Shown: positions 1 to 7,733, numbered from the stretch's first letter. The stretch is 64,000 bases of DNA from an uncultured Bacteroidota bacterium (GCA_902582405.1 CACHSA010000007.1:1-64000); one strand, 5' to 3'. The notes: generated by a model from the sequence alone, not told the origin. Made by a program: numbers and translations.

Positions 1-545
1 TTCACGCTCACGAATCAAATCAAAAAAAATCAGTACCTGCACAATTTTTAATTGAATTTGCAAGAAAAATGGTTGATGCTGGAGCAGATGTAGTAGTTGG
101 CCACGGACCACACGTATTAAGGGGTATTGAAATATATAAAAAGAAGCCCATTTTTTATAGCCTAGCAAATTTTATGTTTCAAAATGAAACTCTTCTTAGG
201 GTTCCTGAAGAAAATTACGCTCGATATAATTTAGGAGCTGATTCGCAGATCAATGATTGGAATTCGAAACGGTATGCTAATGATACTCGAGGTTTTCCTG
301 CTGAAAGAGAAATTTGGGAATCTGTAATTGCTATTCCTAAATGGAATAAAGAAAAATTATTTAGAATTGAACTATACCCTATAACTCTTGGATTCAAGAA
401 AAAAAGAACAATAAGAGGACGACCCATGCTTGCAAATAAAAGCTTGAGTAAAAAAATAATTAACGATTTAATTAAACGTTCAAAACCGTTTGGGACGATA
501 ATTGAATACAAGGATGGAATAGGAATTATTAACCTCAAAAATTGA
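1..545 (+). CDS. CapA family protein, C-terminal part (5' end outside window)
   Basis: The frame is open from the left edge, so the start lies outside the window and about 181 residues are visible. The residues DVVVGHGPHVLRGIEIY followed by FYSLANFMFQ match the C-terminal half of the CapA / PGA_cap metallophosphatase-like domain, where GHGPHVL carries conserved histidines and the SLGNF-like motif closes the domain. CapA proteins are linked to poly-gamma-glutamate or capsule synthesis; many homologues have unknown substrates. The protein ends at a normal stop (IGIINLKN), so only the 5' side is truncated, by the window. The family call is good; the substrate cannot be told. Confidence 0.8.
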   Translation, partial: HAHESNQKKSVPAQFLIEFARKMVDAGADVVVGHGPHVLRGIEIYKKKPIFYSLANFMFQNETLLRVPEENYARYNLGADSQINDWNSKRYANDTRGFPAEREIWESVIAIPKWNKEKLFRIELYPITLGFKKKRTIRGRPMLANKSLSKKIINDLIKRSKPFGTIIEYKDGIGIINLKN

Positions 546-548
546 TAT

Positions 549-668
549 TTGCCAAGAAAGCTCGTTATTTTAATTTCAATTATTGCTGTGCTTATGGGTT
601 TAATATTAATACTTCAAATAACCACTGAATTTTTATTTATGATCAGAAATTTAATTTATAACAAATGA
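549..668 (+). CDS. Candidate 39-residue single-pass membrane microprotein (TTG start)
   Basis: A TTG-initiated reading frame begins 4 nt after the CapA stop. It encodes 39 residues with a continuous hydrophobic stretch (LVILISIIAVLMGLILILQ) flanked by basic residues (PRK before it, RNLIYNK after it), the pattern of a single transmembrane helix. Its TGA overlaps the ATG of the next gene as ATGA, which suggests translational coupling. No clear ribosome binding site is visible, but that is usual here. It fills an otherwise empty gap between two co-directional genes. No family is recognised. A chance AT-rich frame is possible. Confidence 0.4.
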   Translation: MPRKLVILISIIAVLMGLILILQITTEFLFMIRNLIYNK

Positions 669-1891
669 GTGAAGTGGATAAAAAAAATAAAAAATTTGAT
701 CTTATCATATGGGGATCAACAGGTTACACAGGAAAATTAGTTTGTGAGTACATAATCAAAAACTATAAACGAACAAATTTGAGATGGGCATTAGGTGGTA
801 GAAACAAATTAAAATTAAAAAAATTAATTTCTTCACTTAACTTAAAAAATATCCCATATGTAATTGCTGATAGTTACAATAAAAATAGTCTTTTTGAAAT
901 GACCAAAATGACAAGAACTATTTGTTCAACAGTTGGTCCATATTCTAAGTACGGAACATTATTAGTAGAAGCTTGTATTAAGAGTAAAACTAATTACTGC
1001 GATATAACTGGTGAAACTCATTGGATAAGAGAAATTATAGATAAATATCATTCTAAGGCTTTAAAAAATGGGGTTAAGATCATACATGCATGTGGATTTG
1101 ACTCAGTGCCTTCAGATTTAGGAGTCCTCTATGCACAAAATAAGATTATAGAAAAAACTGGAAAATGTGCAAGTAAAATTAGTATGAGAGTAGTTTCTAT
1201 GAAGGGTGGAGTGAGCGGAGGGACAATATTCAGTTTTCTCAATATCTTGGAAGAATCAAAAAAAAATAAAAACGTAAGAAAAATCCTTCAAAATCCTCAC
1301 AGTCTTAACCCAAAAAAAAATTTTATTTCTACCGATGAAAGGGATTTAAAAAATATAACTTACGACAAAAACTCTAAAACCTGGATTAGCCCATTTATTA
1401 TGGCATCTATAAATACAAGAATTGTGCGAAGAAGCAATTACTTGATGGACTTTAAATATGGTGAGAAATTTATTTACAATGAGGCTTTAATAGTTGGCAA
1501 AAGTATTTTAAGCAAAATTTTAGGATATTTTAGACTAATTCCAATTTATTTGGTAATTAAAATAAAAAATTCGGCACTAAAATTATTATTAGATTTAGTA
1601 CTGCCCAAACCTGGACAGGGCCCAACAGAGAAAAGGAGGAAGAGTGGTTATTTTAAATTTAGATTTTATGTTTTTGATAATAAGTTAAAAGGCATAGCAT
1701 CAGTTAGTGGTGTTGGATGCCCTGGATATGGTTCAACATCAAAAATACTCGCAGAGAGTTCAATTTGTTTAGCTCAAGACGAATTGCCAAAACAGAATGG
1801 CATCTTGACTCCATCCAGTGGTCTTGGTATTCCTCTTTTAAAACGTCTGGAAAAAAATGCAGATATAAAATTTGAATTTAAATATCTATAA
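665..1891 (+). CDS. Saccharopine dehydrogenase-like / trans-acting enoyl reductase family protein
   Basis: 408 residues. The N-terminus has a Rossmann nucleotide-binding fold (FDLIIWGSTGYTGKLV, residues about 11-26), followed by ALGGRNKLKL, TICSTVGPYSKYG, CDITGETHWIR and HACGFDSVPSDLG, all hallmarks of the saccharopine dehydrogenase NADP-binding family that includes mycobacterial trans-acting enoyl reductase. The C-terminal GYGSTSKILAESSICLA also matches. Length is normal for the family. In bacteria these proteins reduce double bonds in lipids or act as uncharacterised oxidoreductases; the substrate here is unknown. The ATG overlaps the stop of the preceding microprotein, and the 3' end overlaps the convergent next gene by 6 nt. 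Confidence 0.85.
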   Translation: MSEVDKKNKKFDLIIWGSTGYTGKLVCEYIIKNYKRTNLRWALGGRNKLKLKKLISSLNLKNIPYVIADSYNKNSLFEMTKMTRTICSTVGPYSKYGTLLVEACIKSKTNYCDITGETHWIREIIDKYHSKALKNGVKIIHACGFDSVPSDLGVLYAQNKIIEKTGKCASKISMRVVSMKGGVSGGTIFSFLNILEESKKNKNVRKILQNPHSLNPKKNFISTDERDLKNITYDKNSKTWISPFIMASINTRIVRRSNYLMDFKYGEKFIYNEALIVGKSILSKILGYFRLIPIYLVIKIKNSALKLLLDLVLPKPGQGPTEKRRKSGYFKFRFYVFDNKLKGIASVSGVGCPGYGSTSKILAESSICLAQDELPKQNGILTPSSGLGIPLLKRLEKNADIKFEFKYL

Positions 1892-2191
1892 TTTTTCTTC
1901 TTTTAACTTATTTCTTTCTTTATCAATTCTATTTTCATTGTGAATAATGGTCAGCATTACTACTGATACCATAGAATGTAGAAATGCAAAAGCAAAAGCA
2001 TCTAGAGCGCCCATTTTGCCATAGAGAGAAGAAATTGTATACATTACAATTGCTAGAAAGTTAAAAACTGCTACAGAAATACCATATGCAAGACGGACTT
2101 TAGGGCGATGCCAAACTAAACGGAGGGAAAAATATATTACTACCCAAAATAAAAATTCATAAAAATATTGAATATCGTGCAAACCTAACAT
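1886..2191 (-). CDS. Small membrane protein of unknown function (about 3 TM helices)
   Basis: 101 residues with three hydrophobic segments: YEFLFWVVIYFSLRLVW, ISVAVFNFLAIVMYTISSLY and ALDAFAFAFLHSMVSVVMLTII. A charged C-terminal tail follows (ENRIDKERNKLKEEKL), so it is an integral inner-membrane protein with a cytosolic tail. The tail overlaps the convergent reductase gene by 6 nt. I do not recognise a family. A short 5' region separates it from the next minus-strand gene, so the two may be transcribed together. Confidence 0.6.
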   Translation of the reverse strand: MLGLHDIQYFYEFLFWVVIYFSLRLVWHRPKVRLAYGISVAVFNFLAIVMYTISSLYGKMGALDAFAFAFLHSMVSVVMLTIIHNENRIDKERNKLKEEKL

Positions 2192-2241
2192 AAATCAAAC
2201 TTCATTAAATAAAGTGACGAAATTAATGAAAAACATCGACA

Positions 2242-2430
2242 TTAAAAATTTTCATCAATTGAAAAAGCATTAAAATTTAAAAGCTCTGAATTTGAAAAAA
2301 TATATTTAATATTTAGCGGATTACAACAAATTTCACAATCTTCGATATAAGCTACAGTTTCGTTTGATGGTTCAATCAACATTGATATTTGTTGCCAGCA
2401 ATAAGGACACTCAAAAAAATGTTCAATCAT
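2242..2430 (-). CDS. CPXCG-motif cysteine-rich protein
   Basis: 62 residues. An N-terminal FFECPYCWQQISMLIEPS and a second pair EDCEICCNPLNI form a small zinc-ribbon-like arrangement of Cys pairs (CPYC ... CEICC). This layout and length match the small CPXCG-motif cysteine-rich family found across Bacteroidota and Proteobacteria, whose function is unknown. Metal binding is inferred from the Cys spacing. The gene points away from the pirin gene across a roughly 100-nt intergenic stretch. Confidence 0.8.
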   Translation of the reverse strand: MIEHFFECPYCWQQISMLIEPSNETVAYIEDCEICCNPLNIKYIFSNSELLNFNAFSIDENF

Positions 2431-2452
2431 AAATTTTTTTATAGAACAATAT

Positions 2453-2500
2453 TAGCAAAAACTATCCTTGCGAAGGAAATACCATCTAAGATTTTTGCTA
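2453..2500. promoter_or_regulatory. Nested stem-loop between divergent CPXCG and pirin genes
   Basis: The 9-nt arm TAGCAAAAA (2453-2461) is the exact reverse complement of TTTTTGCTA (2492-2500). Inside lies a second hairpin, TCCTT-gcg-AAGGA. The structure occupies the intergenic space of two divergent genes, 34 nt before the pirin ATG. It could be a regulator binding site or an RNA leader structure. There is no poly-T after it on the plus strand, so it is not an obvious terminator in that direction. Confidence 0.3.
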
Positions 2501-2533
2501 TAAATCATTATATTATGTTATTATTGTAAAGTT

Positions 2534-3274
2534 ATGAATCTGAAAGTTTACGATATATCTGATCAGGTAAAAGGGAATTTCAACAATGGTGAAATTCTAG
2601 AAAATAAGCCAATTGGTTTTCCCCAAGATAGAGGTAAACTTAAGCCATATTCGAACTTATTTTATTGGGCCCATGCATGGACAACCAACAAAAAAAGTAC
2701 AATTGGTTTGCATCCACACCAAGGTTTTGAAATTTGCAGTTTTGTTTTAAGAGGAAAAGTTAATCATTTTGATACGAAACAAAACAAATGGATTAGATTA
2801 TCCAAAGGAGATGTCCAAATTATTCGTGCAGGAAATGGTATATCACATGCGGAGGAACTGGACAAAGATTCTGAAATTTTTCAAATTTGGTTTGACCCTA
2901 ACCTGGAGCAATCATTGAAACAAAATGCTTCATATGATGATTATGTCTCTTCTCAGTTTAAAGTAAAAAAAAACAATATTTCTTCAACTACTATAATTAA
3001 AGGTATTGGTTCGCCAATGCAAATGGAAACAGAAGGATTGAGTATAAATATTCATGATCTTAAAACAGGATTGCATTTTATTCAAACTTCAAAAGATAAA
3101 ATACATTCCATTTTTGTTTTGGACGGTGAAATTGAACTTGAAAGTAAAAAGAATTTAAAGGGAACATTTTTAACTGTTTCTCAAACAGAAAGTTTTGAAA
3201 TTAATTGCAACAAAAAATCGAGAATTTTTGAAGTTATCTCTCCCCTTGACCCCTCTTACAAAACATATGCGTAA
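2534..3274 (+). CDS. Pirin family protein
   Basis: 246 residues of bicupin fold. The N-terminal cupin carries LHPHQGFEICSFVLRGKVNH, in which the H-x-H pair is the usual metal-binding site, and GISHAEEL supplies the third His and the Glu ligand. QIWFDPNLEQSLK after it is also typical of pirins. The C-terminal cupin (IHDLKTGLHFIQ to the end) lacks metal ligands, as expected. Bacterial pirins are iron or other metal-binding proteins, some with quercetin 2,3-dioxygenase activity, others affecting central metabolism. The physiological role here is unknown. Likely monocistronic. Confidence 0.9.
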   Translation: MNLKVYDISDQVKGNFNNGEILENKPIGFPQDRGKLKPYSNLFYWAHAWTTNKKSTIGLHPHQGFEICSFVLRGKVNHFDTKQNKWIRLSKGDVQIIRAGNGISHAEELDKDSEIFQIWFDPNLEQSLKQNASYDDYVSSQFKVKKNNISSTTIIKGIGSPMQMETEGLSINIHDLKTGLHFIQTSKDKIHSIFVLDGEIELESKKNLKGTFLTVSQTESFEINCNKKSRIFEVISPLDPSYKTYA

Positions 3275-3393
3275 AAACCCTTTTCAAGATTTTTAAAAAT
3301 CGATTTTCAATTAATTTTCTATATATGAATTATTTTAACTTTAATTAAATTTAAAATATCTAGATATATATATTTGCTCAATATTTTAATTGA

Positions 3394-4185
3394 ATGATTC
3401 ACTATAAAGAATATTCCAATAATAATTCAAAAAGGCAATGGGTTACTTTTGTTCATGGAGCCGGTGGAAGTAGTGCTATTTGGAAAAAGCAAATTCCTTA
3501 TTTTTCAAAAGTATTTAATTTACTACTTGTAGATTTAAGTGGACACGGTTATTCAGCTTTAGATTCAACTCAAAACTCTAATAAAAAAATTTCATTTGAA
3601 TCAATTTTAAATGATGTTTTGGAGGTTTTAGACAATTTAAAAATTAAAAAATCACATTTTATTGGAATTTCACTTGGAACTGTAATTATTAACCAATTGG
3701 TATTAAAAGAACCGAATAGAATTTTAAAAATGGTACTAGGGGGAGCGACTTTGGAACTCAATTTTATGTCAAGATTAATGATGTACTTTGCTTATGGAAC
3801 AAAATCAATAGTTCCATATATGTGGCTTTACAGACTATACGCTTTCATCGTTATGCCATCTAAAACTGACAGGGAATCTAGAAAACTTTTTATAAAAGAA
3901 GCCCAAAGAATGAATCAAAGAGAGGTAGAAAGATGGTTCAAACTCACCCCTAAAGTATTACCACTTCTAAGGTTTTTTAAAAATATTAAAACGGACATAC
4001 CTACACTTTACATAATGGGCAACAAAGATTACATGTTTTTGTCTTCAATTAAAAAAATCGTTAAAACTCAGCCTAATGCAATCTTAGAAATTTTTAAAAA
4101 TTGTGGTCATGTTGTAAACATAGAAAACCCAGAAAAATTTAATTACACTTCACTTAATTTTTTAAAAAATAAAATCACTGATTAA
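3394..4185 (+). CDS. Alpha/beta hydrolase
   Basis: 263 residues. VTFVHGAGGSSAIWKKQ forms the oxyanion region, LLLVDLSGHGYS is the second hallmark strand, and FIGISLGTVI holds the nucleophile Ser93 in a G-x-S-x-G elbow. IPTLYIMGNKDYMF carries the acid and NCGHVVNIENPEKFN the catalytic His. All triad elements are present, so an active esterase- or lyase-type enzyme is expected. The substrate cannot be told from sequence. A TATATTTG box (3369-3376) resembles the Bacteroidota -7 element TAnnTTTG, 17 nt before the ATG, but no clear -33 TTG is seen. Confidence 0.85.
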   Translation: MIHYKEYSNNNSKRQWVTFVHGAGGSSAIWKKQIPYFSKVFNLLLVDLSGHGYSALDSTQNSNKKISFESILNDVLEVLDNLKIKKSHFIGISLGTVIINQLVLKEPNRILKMVLGGATLELNFMSRLMMYFAYGTKSIVPYMWLYRLYAFIVMPSKTDRESRKLFIKEAQRMNQREVERWFKLTPKVLPLLRFFKNIKTDIPTLYIMGNKDYMFLSSIKKIVKTQPNAILEIFKNCGHVVNIENPEKFNYTSLNFLKNKITD

Positions 4186-4213
4186 CTATTATGCTTAGAT
4201 TTGATAAAAAAAG

Positions 4214-4375
4214 ATGAAAAGATCAGATTATTTTATTCTAACATCTGCGTTTCTAAGTTTTTTACTTTCTGTCTACTTATGGTTTAGTGGTCAACAAGAC
4301 GAAGGTCTATATGTTGGCCTCTGGGTTCCTTCGATACTGGCTGCAGGTGCTTATATTAAACAAAACAACAAATAA
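4214..4375 (+). CDS. Two-helix membrane microprotein, paralogue A
   Basis: 53 residues starting MKRSDYFILT. Two hydrophobic segments (ILTSAFLSFLLSVYLWF and YVGLWVPSILAAGAYI) are separated by a short polar loop, giving a helical hairpin. A second copy is encoded at 5721-5885 on the other strand: 29 of 53 aligned positions are identical, including the 16-residue core SAFLSFLLSVYLWFSG. Ten of the 16 core codons differ synonymously, so the protein sequence, not just the DNA, has been conserved. Its TAA overlaps the ATG of the next gene (TAATG), indicating coupling. Function unknown. Confidence 0.75.
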   Translation: MKRSDYFILTSAFLSFLLSVYLWFSGQQDEGLYVGLWVPSILAAGAYIKQNNK

Positions 4376-4566
4376 TGAGTCTTTTACTAATTTTTGGATT
4401 CGGTGTGTTTGTTGCTCTACTTTTTATTGTAGGTATTTTTTACAGTAATGAAGAAAAAAATGAGGTCAATAATATTGGTAAGATTGAGACAGATATAACA
4501 GATTACGATGGAAGTGGTAATTACGGGAGAATTCCAGACAAAAAACCTAAAAACAGAGCAATTTAA
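4375..4566 (+). CDS. Small single-pass membrane protein coupled to paralogue A
   Basis: 63 residues. One N-terminal transmembrane helix (LLLIFGFGVFVALLFIVGIFY) is followed by a polar tail of about 40 residues rich in Asp, Asn, Gly and Lys, ending KKPKNRAI. The ATG overlaps the stop of the preceding microprotein. The tail is probably cytosolic given the positive residues near the C-terminus, but topology is uncertain. No family recognised. It may form a membrane complex with its coupled partner. Confidence 0.65.
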   Translation: MSLLLIFGFGVFVALLFIVGIFYSNEEKNEVNNIGKIETDITDYDGSGNYGRIPDKKPKNRAI

Positions 4567-4569
4567 ATC

Positions 4570-5058
4570 TTAGGAAAACCAACTATGCTTTCCAAATTGG
4601 TTTTTCAACACCTTTTGATTATTATATAAATAAAACTTAAATCCCTTTAAAACGCTTTTCAAATAGCTTTTTAATTTAGGCTTTATATAAAAATAGAAGA
4701 CAAATGGGTACAACAATGAATTTACCTTATCAGTTTTATATGGGTAAACACTGATGGTCAAAGAGGTGTAATTTTTAGTTTTAGATATTTTCCATACAAC
4801 TTTTGACTTTTTACCATTTTTTTTTCCAATCATAAGTTCATAACCGTTCATTTCGTCCCAGTGGTAAAATTCTCTTTCAAAAACAACACCATTTAAATAA
4901 ATCAAAATATCTTTTTTGATTAAATTCTTATCTCCCTCAATCACTTTGTTTTTTTGACAAAAAGGATGAAAAAAATTTAAATTTCCGTGAGAAGAAATAG
5001 CCTTCCAAATGTCTTCACTTTGACTTTTTAAACTAATACTACACGAAACTGTATACAT
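4570..5058 (-). CDS. SRPBCC (START-like) family protein
   Basis: 162 residues. SCSISLKSQSEDIWKAISSHGNLNFFHPFCQKNKVIEGD is the typical N-terminal strand-helix of SRPBCC/polyketide-cyclase-like lipid-binding folds. It continues with FEREFYHWDEMNGYELMIG and a C-terminal long helix segment (KPKLKSYLKSVLKGFKFYL). These domains bind hydrophobic ligands in a deep cavity. No catalytic role can be assigned. It is the downstream partner of the thioesterase gene with 5 nt between them, so the pair is probably one transcript and may share a lipid or acyl substrate. Confidence 0.7.
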   Translation of the reverse strand: MYTVSCSISLKSQSEDIWKAISSHGNLNFFHPFCQKNKVIEGDKNLIKKDILIYLNGVVFEREFYHWDEMNGYELMIGKKNGKKSKVVWKISKTKNYTSLTISVYPYKTDKVNSLLYPFVFYFYIKPKLKSYLKSVLKGFKFYLYNNQKVLKNQFGKHSWFS

Positions 5059-5063
5059 GCCAA

Positions 5064-5498
5064 TTAACTATTTAATTTCAATTTAGTTGAAATCAAAAAG
5101 GCATTGTGAATCAAAGTAGCTGCTATTTTACCATTTTGATTGTAAATTTCTCCTTTTATTGTAGCTATATTTTTGCCTTTACTAATTATGTTTGCTTTAC
5201 ACAAATAATTTCCAACATTAATCGGACGATGGAAAATAGTGTGAAGATTGGTCGAGGACGGATATATTTCTCCTTTGGACTCGAAAATTAACAAAATACT
5301 AGTAACATCATCTAACATGGAAGTAATCTGACCTCCTTGCACAAAACCTTCCGGTCCAGGATTCGTCATGTATTTAGAAAATGTACCCTCGAGCTTTAAA
5401 TTATATTTTTTATAGTCAATGAATTTAAATTTAAACTTTTTACCAGTTCCTCCGTATTTACTATGAAATAAAATGTATTTATCAATCTCGTGTGACAT
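5064..5498 (-). CDS. PaaI/hotdog-fold thioesterase family protein
   Basis: 144 residues with a single hotdog domain. FVQGGQITSMLDDVTSILL aligns with the catalytic helix region G-G-x-x-x-x-x-x-D of PaaI-like thioesterases. NLHTIFHRPINVGNYLCKANIISKGKNIATIKGEIYNQNGKIAATLIHNAFLI is the classic strand set that ends the domain. The probable reaction is acyl-CoA hydrolysis. It heads a minus-strand pair with the SRPBCC gene. Confidence 0.85.
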   Translation of the reverse strand: MSHEIDKYILFHSKYGGTGKKFKFKFIDYKKYNLKLEGTFSKYMTNPGPEGFVQGGQITSMLDDVTSILLIFESKGEIYPSSTNLHTIFHRPINVGNYLCKANIISKGKNIATIKGEIYNQNGKIAATLIHNAFLISTKLKLNS

Positions 5499-5520
5499 AA
5501 ATTAAAATAAAGACAATTTT

Positions 5521-5724
5521 TTAAAAAAAAATTACGATACCCAATAGAAAACAAACTGAAATAACTAAAATAGAAAAACCAATTTGAGATAAATATTTAT
5601 AGACTGGTTTATTTATGCTTTTATTACTGTGCTCACCTATAAGCTCTTGAAAAGACCCATATAAACCAATTAGAACTGGTGAAAATAAAACACAACCCGC
5701 TATGAATAATTGTATATCTGTCAT
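5521..5724 (-). CDS. Small two-TM membrane protein coupled to paralogue B
   Basis: 67 residues with two hydrophobic segments, IQLFIAGCVLFSPVLIGLYG and IGFSILVISVCFLLGIVIFF, joined by a charged loop. The start codon overlaps the TGA of the upstream microprotein (ATGA), as the equivalent gene does in the plus-strand copy at 4375. It is not recognisably similar to that 63-residue protein, so the two microprotein copies have different partners. Function unknown. Confidence 0.65.
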   Translation of the reverse strand: MTDIQLFIAGCVLFSPVLIGLYGSFQELIGEHSNKSINKPVYKYLSQIGFSILVISVCFLLGIVIFF

Positions 5725-5885
5725 TTTTTAGGTATGGTATTGAAAAAAATTCCGTATATCAAAATTGTTGGAACCCAAATAGAGACATACTGTCCCATTT
5801 CTTTTTCTCCAGAAAACCAAAGGTAAACTGACAGCAAAAAGCTTAGAAAGGCTGAAATTAAAATTGTAATGTCCCTTTTTCTCAT
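5721..5885 (-). CDS. Two-helix membrane microprotein, paralogue B
   Basis: 54 residues starting MRKRDITILI. It shares the core SAFLSFLLSVYLWFSG and the second-helix pattern YVxxWVPxIL with the plus-strand copy at 4214-4375. The two genes point toward each other with an SRPBCC/thioesterase pair and two small genes between them. The start was chosen as the only ATG that gives the paralogous N-terminus. The strong protein conservation against synonymous codon change supports it as a real gene despite its size. Function unknown. Confidence 0.75.
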   Translation of the reverse strand: MRKRDITILISAFLSFLLSVYLWFSGEKEMGQYVSIWVPTILIYGIFFNTIPKK

Positions 5886-5890
5886 AATTA

Positions 5891-6241
5891 TTATTCTTTA
5901 TTTTCTTTTCTAAACCATAGGTTGGTTCTTAAATTATTATTTAAATTAAGATTAGTACTTTGAAAATTAAAATTAGCATTATTATTAAATAATGGAAAGA
6001 CTCCGTTAAGATCAATTTGATTAACTTGAGTTATCTTGTTTAAACTGTATCCCTTCTCTTTATAATCCATAATTAATTTTACTAATGATGGGTCTTTGGT
6101 AGTTTTTTTTGAAATTCTATTTCCATCATCAACTTCATATTTAATTCCTTTACTGTTCTTATTAATTACACTTACGATTAACCATTCCTGAGAATAAGTG
6201 TAATTAAAAATAAGTAATAACATCATAATTAATTCTCTCAT
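5891..6241 (-). CDS. Exported protein of unknown function
   Basis: 116 residues from the ATG at 6241, which gives a normal signal peptide (MRELIMMLLLIFNYTYSQ). The frame extends 11 codons further upstream, but that start would put charged residues before the signal. The mature part has EWLIVSVINKNSKGIKYEVDDGNRI and ends with an Asn-rich stretch (NNNANFNFQSTNLNLNNNLRTN). No family is recognised. It is probably periplasmic or outer-membrane associated. Confidence 0.55.
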   Translation of the reverse strand: MRELIMMLLLIFNYTYSQEWLIVSVINKNSKGIKYEVDDGNRISKKTTKDPSLVKLIMDYKEKGYSLNKITQVNQIDLNGVFPLFNNNANFNFQSTNLNLNNNLRTNLWFRKENKE

Positions 6242-6362
6242 AATGCAAATTTCAATAAAATTTATTTTACACAATCTTGATTATCATATAGATATTTTAA
6301 TTATCTATAGGATAATTTTATATAAGATTAATTAAAATTTTATATTAGATAAAAATTTAAAT

Positions 6363-6869
6363 ATGAAAAATTTTGTTAAATATATTGTAATATCATTAGT
6401 TATTTTCTCATGTCAAGATGCATCAAAAAAAGATAACTCACCACTTAGTGGAATAATTAATGAAAATGATAATAAATCGAAAATCGTTGAAAAACTTGCT
6501 GATTCTTATCTTCAAGGTAATTTTAACATTGCAAAAGATTATTTTGACCCAAATGGAAAACATTATTTCAATAATTTAGAATACGATGTTAACGGTATTA
6601 TTGATGGCTATAACTTTCACTCCATTTTGTTTACAGATATAAAACATAATAATAGAGATATTTATACATCATATTTCAATAATGGTAAAATAGTTACGTA
6701 TCACGATTTTTTATGGACAGCGAATTCAAAGCTTTCAGGAAAAAGTTATAGTTACCCCTGTCATTGCAGGTGGGAATGGAAAAATGAAAAAATTTCTACC
6801 ACTATCTGCTATGTTGATCCAACTGGCATATTTTATGAAGTAAATTTATATCAAGAAAAAAATCAATAA
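6363..6869 (+). CDS. Lipoprotein with NTF2/SnoaL-like domain (probable)
   Basis: 168 residues. A lipoprotein signal (MKNFVKYIVISLVIFSC, lipobox Cys17) is followed by KIVEKLADSYLQGNFNIAKDYF, a helix and turn typical of NTF2/SnoaL-like domains, then strands through YHDFLWTANSKLSGKSYSYPCHCRWEWKNEKI and YEVNLYQEKN. The fold assignment rests on pattern only. It resembles the nearby lipoprotein at 10191 in layout (a cap helix and WTANSKxSGK / WSAKSMANGK strand). A small ligand-binding role is possible. No enzyme activity can be claimed. Confidence 0.6.
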   Translation: MKNFVKYIVISLVIFSCQDASKKDNSPLSGIINENDNKSKIVEKLADSYLQGNFNIAKDYFDPNGKHYFNNLEYDVNGIIDGYNFHSILFTDIKHNNRDIYTSYFNNGKIVTYHDFLWTANSKLSGKSYSYPCHCRWEWKNEKISTTICYVDPTGIFYEVNLYQEKNQ

Positions 6870-6879
6870 ACTTAGATTA

Positions 6880-7425
6880 TTGAAAAAAATATTTTGTCTC
6901 ATAATATTAATTCAATCTGTATCTTTTTCTCAACAAGAGACTGATATAGAAAAACTATTACTTAAAAAACTACCTAATGTTCTTGGTAATATGGCAGATC
7001 AAACTCCATTTGGCGCAGGAATCAGATCTCTTATTGGAAACAAAAAAAGTCAATTAGAGAGTACAATTGTAAACCTATGGATAAAATATAGTAAAGCTTT
7101 TGAATATAAAGATTATGAAACATTGTCAAATTATTTTTCATTTCCGGTAGTTTTTGATCCGCTTAAAGAACCAGAAACAATTAAAGACAAAAATCAACTA
7201 ATGAATAGGTATAAAATTCTAAGAGAAGAAAAAATTCAAGAAGACTATAAATATTCAATTTTAAATAAATATAATTTTATACAACTAAGTGATAGCTTTG
7301 TAATCCTAGATGCTCACTACAGTAGATACAACTCTAAATACAAAAAAATTTATTTTGGTAGAGGTCTTTACCATTACAAAAAAATTAATACAAAATGGAA
7401 ATTATTTGAGATAAACTCCTTTTAA
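6880..7425 (+). CDS. Exported NTF2-like protein of unknown function (TTG start)
   Basis: 181 residues beginning at a TTG that gives an N-terminus typical of secreted proteins (MKKIFCLIILIQSVSFSQQ). The mature part has a long helix TIVNLWIKYSKAFEYKDYETLSNYFSFPVVFDPL, then strands DSFVILDAHYSRYNSKYKKIYFGRGLYHYKKINTKWKLFEI. This arrangement resembles DUF4440/NTF2-like domains. It begins 10 nt after the upstream NTF2-like lipoprotein and is probably co-transcribed with it. Ligand and role are unknown. Confidence 0.6.
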   Translation: MKKIFCLIILIQSVSFSQQETDIEKLLLKKLPNVLGNMADQTPFGAGIRSLIGNKKSQLESTIVNLWIKYSKAFEYKDYETLSNYFSFPVVFDPLKEPETIKDKNQLMNRYKILREEKIQEDYKYSILNKYNFIQLSDSFVILDAHYSRYNSKYKKIYFGRGLYHYKKINTKWKLFEINSF

Positions 7426-7481
7426 TTTAAATATATTATTGATTATTCCCTGATTGCTAGTCAGTTTATATTAATGATGGA

Positions 7482-7715
7482 TTGAGAAAACCACTAAAAA
7501 GTAATTATTTTCTTTTTTTTAATGATTTTAATAAAACAAAAAAATATTTAAATAATTCCCCAGTAGGATTATGGGCTATAAATCTTAATCTGCTTCTATG
7601 TTTAATTGTCTTCATTAGTCTAATTCAAATTTATTGCAAATTTAATGTATATATTGGAAAATTTTTCTATTGGGATAGGTTTTTCTTATTGATTAATACT
7701 AAAACTTTCTCTTAA
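7482..7715 (+). CDS. Doubtful 77-residue ORF with one hydrophobic segment
   Basis: TTG-initiated frame in a stretch of about 300 nt (7426-7733) that otherwise holds no gene. The product has one hydrophobic run (LWAINLNLLLCLIVFISLIQIY) but the flanks look compositionally random, rich in Phe, Asn and Lys as translated AT-rich DNA often is. It ends 18 nt before the next lipoprotein start. It could be an untranslated leader instead. Listed because nothing better explains the gap. Confidence 0.22.
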   Translation: MRKPLKSNYFLFFNDFNKTKKYLNNSPVGLWAINLNLLLCLIVFISLIQIYCKFNVYIGKFFYWDRFFLLINTKTFS

Positions 7716-7733
7716 GTTTTGTTCTTTTGTTTC

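Noticed and set aside
3288-3301. Perfect 14-nt palindrome GATTTTTAAAAATC after the pirin gene
   Set aside because: Composed almost entirely of A and T, expected by chance in this DNA, with no loop or T-run for a terminator.
6287-6309. 8-bp inverted repeat TATAGATA/TATCTATA in a divergent intergenic region
   Set aside because: AT-rich and short; chance likely, so not claimed as an operator.
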